Source of the DNA: a bacterium | GTDB lineage: Bacteria > Vulcanimicrobiota > Xenobia > Xenobiales > Xenobiaceae | Length of the DNA stretch: 8,919 bases | Direction: 5' to 3' | NCBI GenBank assembly: GCA_017444045.1 | Contig: JAFSXO010000148.1 | Coordinates: forward strand, 1-8,919 | Shown here: positions 7,001 to 8,919 of the stretch, in pieces | How positions within the stretch are numbered: the stretch's first letter is position 1 | How the letters are laid out: each line of letters starts with the position of its first letter | The notes under the pieces: generated by a model | Database searches by the model: none | Seen by the model: only the letters and a program-made list of their open reading frames with translations | Told to the model about the DNA's origin: nothing | Made by a program: the position numbers and the translations under genes

Positions 7001-8086
7001 TTCAGCGGTCAGCTCCTCGTAGCTCTTGCCGTATTTCTTCTGGGCCACGCTTTCCTGAGCGCCGTCTACTGAAGCGGCTAAATCAAAGCCGGCTTCCTCG
7101 GCTGTAGCCTGGAAATCCTGGCTGGCGGCATCGGCATTGGCTGACTGCAGGCCCTCATTTTTGGCCTCGGCCTCGGCTATCTGAGTCTCGAGCTGGGCGA
7201 TTTCGGCTTCCTTATCGGTCTGCTGCTGCTGAATCTGCTCGGCTTCTTCCTGCAGGGACTTCAGCTCGGAGTCCTCGTTAATGGCCTGCTGCAGCTCGGG
7301 GTCTCCGTCTATCTGCTGCTGAAGCTCTTCTATCTTTGCCTGGGCGGCCTGCATGGCAGCGTCCTGCTGCTCGATGTTAGACTGGGCCTCCTGCATCTGC
7401 TGGGCCAGCTGATCCTTGGTGCCCTGCAGCTGCTGCGCTTCGCTTTCCAGCTGCTGCTGTTTGGCTTCAAGGCTGCTGATTTTGCTCTCTAGCTCGCTCT
7501 TTTTGGCGTTGTAGGCTTCAAGCTCCGCCTGGTAGCTGGCCTGGGCTTCCTCATCGTCGCCGCTGGGGGCGGTGGGAGGAGTCAGCGAGTTAAGCTCGCT
7601 TTGCGCCGAGCTTAACTCCTGGGAATTTTGCTGCTTGTGCTGGGCGTTGCTGTTTATCGCCTGATCGTTGGTGCTGTTTTCCCGAGTGAGATGGCTTAGC
7701 TCCTGCTGGGCTTCTTTCTTGGCGGCACTGGCGTTATCGTATTCGGCCTTGGCTTCGTTGTATTTTTCGTTGGTCTGCTCGGAAGCCTGATCGCCCTGCT
7801 TATTCTGGATTAGCTCCTGCTTGCGGGCGTCTATCTTAGCTGTAGCGTCATCGGATTGGCATTTCAGATCGCCCAGCTCGCATTCTGCCTGCGCCTTTTG
7901 GCTGTACAGGTCGTTGAGCACTTCCGCGGCTTCCCCGATATCCGGGGACAAAGATAAGGCGGCATCGCTGATACTTACGCTATCGTTTGCCGCCAGTCTT
8001 ATACATGCGTTGCTATAGCAGGCATCTGAAGAATTAGCGTAGATAGAAGATGTGTAATTTGAAGTGCCTAACCCTTGAACCTGCAT
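4058..8086 (-). CDS. Large coiled-coil / RTX-repeat protein with C-terminal M91-like (NleD-type) zinc metallopeptidase domain
   Basis: 1342 residues; start ATG 8086-8084 follows GGAGG at an 8-nt spacing. Domain order: residues 1-50, Ser/Asn/Thr-rich, with no charge in the first 20; 52-315, Gln/Glu/Ala-rich coiled coil; 320-545, helical, acidic; about 560-806, a beta-type cap followed by some 17 GGxGxD-type RTX nonapeptides; 807-845, linker; 848-1061, a second cap with about 15 nonapeptides; 1110-1342, peptidase. The peptidase carries His-Glu-Met-Cys-His at 1221-1225, the zincin HExxH motif, with a hydrophobic helix before it. A GAELQAVG stretch (Glu1268) may hold the third ligand. This layout, and the ELxxVG-like element downstream, resembles the M91 family of the type III effector NleD, which cleaves host MAP kinases. 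RTX repeats bind Ca2+ and fold as parallel beta-rolls outside the cell. No Sec signal peptide is seen. The substrate is unknown; secreted effector, toxin or adhesin-like protease is inference. Confidence 0.92.
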   Translation of the reverse strand: MQVQGLGTSNYTSSIYANSSDACYSNACIRLAANDSVSISDAALSLSPDIGEAAEVLNDLYSQKAQAECELGDLKCQSDDATAKIDARKQELIQNKQGDQASEQTNEKYNEAKAEYDNASAAKKEAQQELSHLTRENSTNDQAINSNAQHKQQNSQELSSAQSELNSLTPPTAPSGDDEEAQASYQAELEAYNAKKSELESKISSLEAKQQQLESEAQQLQGTKDQLAQQMQEAQSNIEQQDAAMQAAQAKIEELQQQIDGDPELQQAINEDSELKSLQEEAEQIQQQQTDKEAEIAQLETQIAEAEAKNEGLQSANADAASQDFQATAEEAGFDLAASVDGAQESVAQKKYGKSYEELTAEEQMAIEADIDGEITLGTMEQARQILEEDPNNEAALAVLEKGQGYMEAQENLTLAELSTSIEALPADMREGAAAAIAEARANGENPDSAAMEALKQYASASAESYEFSASEKEALQKAVGAADSYYTYRECNAQAKEMTQASAPAQEEGTQPTEDGANYSSASNLESDVCGKETSLDDMKRTISEKYGIETSDVQVLSGTGRGDTINVTSNDDGNIVVSVNGTEHTYTPDEAKKLIIDGGAGDDNITVDESVTANLNIVGGKGDDTIYGGSGNDYIVDDYGHNEIHGGAGNDTIKIAGKGERSFGEFIGDVFSGEATLTNTVYGDGGNDTIYGGDAQDTINGGGGNDTIYGGKGNDTIKGMSGNDIIVAGDGNDYVDGGTDDDLIDGGKGNDKLYGSGGNDTIYGRDGKDKIYGGFGEDTIFGGKGKDTIDGGDGKDTIATVDGENSGRDTIVGDSNDQKFEVSEDVSRLRETMANVPEEKINYAFGTDGDDEINITAGSSYGTFIVSVNGEEREYTRTELSNMIIDGGAGNDKIHIDDNVNVNLHITGGLGNDTIYGGAGADTIYDNYGSNTIHGGAGNDVIVAHGWDENGLSGNRNIIYGDDGRDYIETGDGNDLIYGGNGGDVIFSGDGNDSIYAGEGDDFVNAGHGNDTVYGGNGNDTMFGLAGDDKLYGGAGTDTIASGDGNDTIDGGADNDIIRYTDSTHGHDTLQNAEEGDDAAALDPIYVPDNFSVDGVRYHNVGSDNAYTEKLNSADTLAFQNLMYDNLEAFAAIEPGQQLLNGIAETGQTVTFAALGDNNGYCSQHSSSGNATITTDSAGNRTYTPGSGSSSTVKINPAFIDFGDGSSYGEQNTMLIMAHEMCHAYNNATGTMDRAFYSTDTGELLDLPESTSSTDGFRQRAIRGAELQAVGIYDDSTVFANPYGMSENDYRQYFHMHQRDSYMKQSVSQYENGNKGGIDWEEWSDYDLLAQNLAELRSQQ
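4157..4753 (-). other. M91-like zinc metallopeptidase domain
   Basis: Residues about 1112-1310 of the large protein. The HExxH codons are at 4426-4412. The domain ends in an aromatic, acidic tail (to residue 1342) rather than in a type I secretion signal-like stretch. Glu1268 in GAELQAVG is the best third-ligand candidate by comparison with the ELRTVGL-type element I recall from M91 proteins. The ligand choice is not proven. Confidence 0.7.
4904..5431 (-). repeat. RTX nonapeptide repeat block B
   Basis: Residues about 886-1061 hold around 15 GGxGxD-type nonapeptides, each encoded by a 27-nt unit, which gives the DNA a strong 27-nt periodicity. The repeats have largely normal Ca2+-binding residues (GGAGND, GGNGND, SGDGND). 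Confidence 0.9.
5243..5545 (-). repeat. Internal duplication, unit B (cap plus first RTX repeats)
   Basis: Residues about 848-948. This aligns with unit A (residues about 560-660) over its whole length with one single-residue gap. Shared landmarks are VSVNGxE followed by YT, IIDGGAG, a xNLxIxGG element, DTIYGG, and IHGGAGND. The cap preceding the RTX repeats is therefore part of the duplicated module. Confidence 0.8.
5669..6298 (-). repeat. RTX nonapeptide repeat block A
   Basis: Residues about 597-806 hold around 17 GGxGxD-type nonapeptides in 27-nt units. They are interrupted at about residues 657-684 by a non-repeat insert (GERSFGEFIGDVFSGEATLT), probably a loop in the beta-roll. The last few repeats are Lys-rich (GGKGKD, GGDGKD). 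Confidence 0.9.
6107..6409 (-). repeat. Internal duplication, unit A (cap plus first RTX repeats)
   Basis: Residues about 560-660, homologous to unit B 288-289 residues further on. The cap (about 565-596) reads as beta strands ending in VSVNGTEHTYTPDEAKKLI. It has no GGxGxD repeat itself, so it is best seen as a small domain leading into each beta-roll. Confidence 0.8.
7142..7933 (-). other. Long Gln/Glu/Ala-rich coiled-coil segment
   Basis: Residues about 52-315 of the large protein have heptad-like spacing of Leu, Ile and Ala with many Gln and Glu. A Pro-rich break at about 169-175 (TPPTAPSGDD) divides it into two coils. It probably forms an extended rod or oligomerisation stalk. Confidence 0.75.
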
Positions 8087-8094
8087 ATTAGTTT

Positions 8095-8099
8095 CCTCC
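8095..8099 (-). promoter_or_regulatory. Ribosome binding site of the RTX-metallopeptidase gene
   Basis: GGAGG on the minus strand lies 8 nt before the ATG at 8086 and fixes this start against internal ATGs. Confidence 0.8.
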
Positions 8100-8106
8100 G
8101 TATAAT

Positions 8107-8164
8107 CAATTAATTATATAACGACTAATGCAGATGCGGTCAATATGTTGTCTCCAATTAATTG
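8107..8164. promoter_or_regulatory. Paired CAATTAAT elements flanking the promoter
   Basis: CAATTAAT occurs at 8107-8114, over the -10 and start region, and again at 8155-8164 as the perfect palindrome CAATTAATTG just upstream of the -35. Two similar AT-rich palindromic sites bracketing a promoter could be operators, but AT-rich chance matches are common. No regulator gene is present in the window. Confidence 0.25.
8113..8143 (-). promoter_or_regulatory. Sigma70-like promoter of the RTX-metallopeptidase gene
   Basis: On the minus strand TTGACC (8143-8138) is a 5/6 match to the -35 box. It is followed by TATAAT (8118-8113) at a spacer of 19, or TATATA (8120-8115) at a spacer of 17. Transcription would start near 8106, leaving a leader of about 20 nt that carries the GGAGG site. 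No other promoter is needed, so the gene is monocistronic. Confidence 0.65.
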
Positions 8165-8252
8165 TTAAAATAATGTGGCAAGCTGATATTACGGCGCGTA
8201 ACTGGTGCTGTGCGATGATAATCGTATTTGTGCTGAGCTAGCGTATGCAAAC

Positions 8253-8290
8253 TGATGCAGCGCCAAGTATCATTAATTTAAGCAACAGCT
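8253..8290 (+). repeat. Imperfect direct repeat, copy 1
   Basis: TGATGCAGCGCC followed by a TCATT...TTAAGC stretch and ACAGCT. It matches copy 2 at 8487-8526 with a few substitutions and a short indel. This copy lacks the upstream inverted arm that copy 2 has. Confidence 0.65.
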
Positions 8291-8300
8291 GATAGAATCA

Positions 8301-8380
8301 CATCCTAACTCCCCCTAAAGGATGGCAGGGGGAGATGTCGCGATAGCGACAGAGGGGGTGGCCACAGCTGAGGGGGAATC
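8301..8380. repeat. G5/C5 palindromic repeat element with nested hairpins
   Basis: CTCCCCCT (8309-8316) pairs perfectly with AGGGGGAG (8327-8334). It is followed by a second hairpin, TGTCGC-gata-GCGACA (8336-8351), and two more G5 runs at 8354-8358 and 8372-8376 that could compete for the same C5 run. CATCCT/AGGATG (8301-8306, 8319-8324) offers another stem. This arrangement matches, from memory, a common dispersed intergenic repeat in bacterial genomes (tccccct...agggggagatgtcgc type), which would be REP-like. Confidence 0.6.
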
Positions 8381-8456
8381 GCGGTGTTACGTATGTTGTG
8401 CGCTAGCTTGTGCGCTAATCGTCAACGTTGCGCAAACGCACATGAATGAGCATGAA

Positions 8457-8516
8457 CAATGTCATCGTTCCTTAACTAAATGACATTGATGCAGCGCCCA
8501 GTGTCATTTAGTTAAG
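8457..8516. repeat. Two mutually exclusive hairpins sharing one arm
   Basis: CTTAACTAAATGACA (8471-8485) is a perfect inverted repeat of TGTCATTTAGTTAAG (8502-8516), with a 16-nt loop. Independently, CAATGTCAT (8457-8465) pairs perfectly with ATGACATTG (8480-8488), which overlaps the left arm of the first hairpin. Only one stem can form at a time. Confidence 0.7.
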
Positions 8517-8526
8517 CCCCACAGCT
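8487..8526 (+). repeat. Imperfect direct repeat, copy 2
   Basis: Same TGATGCAGCGCC core and TTAAGC...ACAGCT end as copy 1 at 8253-8290. It forms the loop and right arm of the 15-bp inverted repeat. Confidence 0.65.
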
Positions 8527-8577
8527 TCTCCTTCTTGTATCAAATACAAAATTTTATATACAAATATTCTAAAGGCT

Positions 8578-8618
8578 AAGCCTTAACTTCTGGTTTTGAA
8601 ATTAAGGCTTTTGTTTTT
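8578..8618 (+). terminator. Orphan intrinsic-terminator-like hairpin
   Basis: AAGCCTTAA (8578-8586) pairs perfectly with TTAAGGCTT (8602-8610) and is followed at once by TTGTTTTT. The stem is AT-leaning (9 bp, 3 GC pairs) with a 15-nt loop, so it is modest. No plus-strand reading frame ends before it. Confidence 0.45.
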
Positions 8619-8711
8619 AAGTTTAAGATTGAATGATTTTTTAGGTAGCCTTAAAACTGCGTGAAGGATGGCCTTTTAGGCCGTAATTTGCAGGTAGAGT
8701 TATCGTCTTAA

Positions 8712-8919
8712 ATTTTACAGGGATTTCTTTCACTTAACAGTATAAATAGGCTATTTTTAAATGAAAGTTATGAAAGAATAAAGTGGTTCCCTTGTCTAGA
8801 CCACGATCCAAAAAAACATCGTGAAATATTTATTAATAGCAATCCATTACCTTTTGTAACACTGGACGAAATCCAGAGATGGAGATTGGGCCTGCAGAAC
8901 GAGATGGAGGTGGATCTCA
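8712..8919 (+). CDS. Unidentified reading frame running off the right edge, start unclear
   Basis: From the codon after an in-frame TAA at 8709-8711, 69 codons stay open to the window end in an AT-rich setting. The downstream part has protein-like composition: KWFPCLDHDPKKHR at about 8781-8822, then residues with NPLPF (8841-8855) and EIQRWRLGLQNEMEVDL to the end. No ATG, GTG or TTG lies in frame before TTG 8886. The nearby ATGs at 8761 and 8770 are in another frame and stop at 8779-8781. It may therefore be a 5'-decayed gene, a gene with a rare start, or chance. I do not recognise the family. Confidence 0.3.
   Translation, partial: MLQGFLSLNSINRLFLNESYERIKWFPCLDHDPKKHREIFINSNPLPFVTLDEIQRWRLGLQNEMEVDL

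Larger units (their letters stand above)
8144..8919. other. Long intergenic stretch without a convincing complete gene
   Basis: About 775 bases upstream of the divergent RTX gene. From 8166 to 8540 it is rich in palindromes and repeats (entered separately). From 8541 to 8710 it is AT-rich, with an orphan terminator-like hairpin and a 15-bp palindrome, TTGTATcaaATACAA, at 8535-8549. From 8712 an unidentified frame runs off the end. I see no tRNA, rRNA, CRISPR or transposase. Confidence 0.6.

Noticed and set aside
8328..8376. G-quadruplex
   Set aside because: Only three G5 runs are close together and a nearby C5 run would favour a duplex hairpin.
8457..8516. Insertion-sequence terminal inverted repeats
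   Set aside because: The arms are separated by only 16 nt (or 14 nt for the alternative stem) and there is no transposase in the interval.

Overview
The window looks like a chromosomal accessory segment of a Gram-negative bacterium. The clues are the M91-type metallopeptidase joined to RTX calcium-binding repeats, a YkgJ-type cysteine-cluster protein, strong AGGAGG ribosome binding sites and sigma70-like promoters. A gut- or host-associated proteobacterium is my best guess, held with low confidence. There is no rRNA, tRNA or housekeeping marker to fix the taxon.

Layout, left to right. (1) Positions 1-260 hold the 3' end of a two-transmembrane-type potassium channel, starting in its selectivity filter. 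(2) Positions 350-3626 form a self-contained transcription unit: an extended -10 promoter, three closely spaced plus-strand genes, and a 16-bp hairpin at the end. The genes encode a 523-aa protein with a coiled coil and glycine-rich hydrophobic segments, a 181-aa TerB-like helical protein, and a 337-aa protein with a large Gly/Ala-rich hydrophobic core between charged helices. I recognise the first and third as members of widespread bacterial families without a known function. Together they resemble a membrane-acting module with a TerB-like partner. (3) Positions 3667-3966 hold a small YkgJ-like Cys-cluster protein. (4) Positions 4004-8143 hold one large minus-strand gene with its own promoter, ribosome binding site and intrinsic terminator. 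It encodes a 1342-aa protein with, in order, an uncharged Ser/Thr/Asn-rich start, a Gln/Glu/Ala-rich coiled coil, a helical region, two homologous cap-plus-RTX modules and a C-terminal HExxH metallopeptidase domain resembling the NleD (M91) family. (5) Positions 8144-8919 have no convincing complete gene. They hold palindromic and repeated DNA, including a G5/C5 hairpin element, a 38-bp imperfect direct repeat and two mutually exclusive hairpins. They also hold an orphan intrinsic-terminator-like hairpin and a reading frame that runs off the right end.

The two most interesting units are the three-gene cassette and the coiled-coil/RTX/M91 protein. They are convergent, have separate promoters, and show no obvious functional link beyond adjacency. 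The M91 protein is a plausible secreted effector or toxin, but no secretion genes lie within the window.
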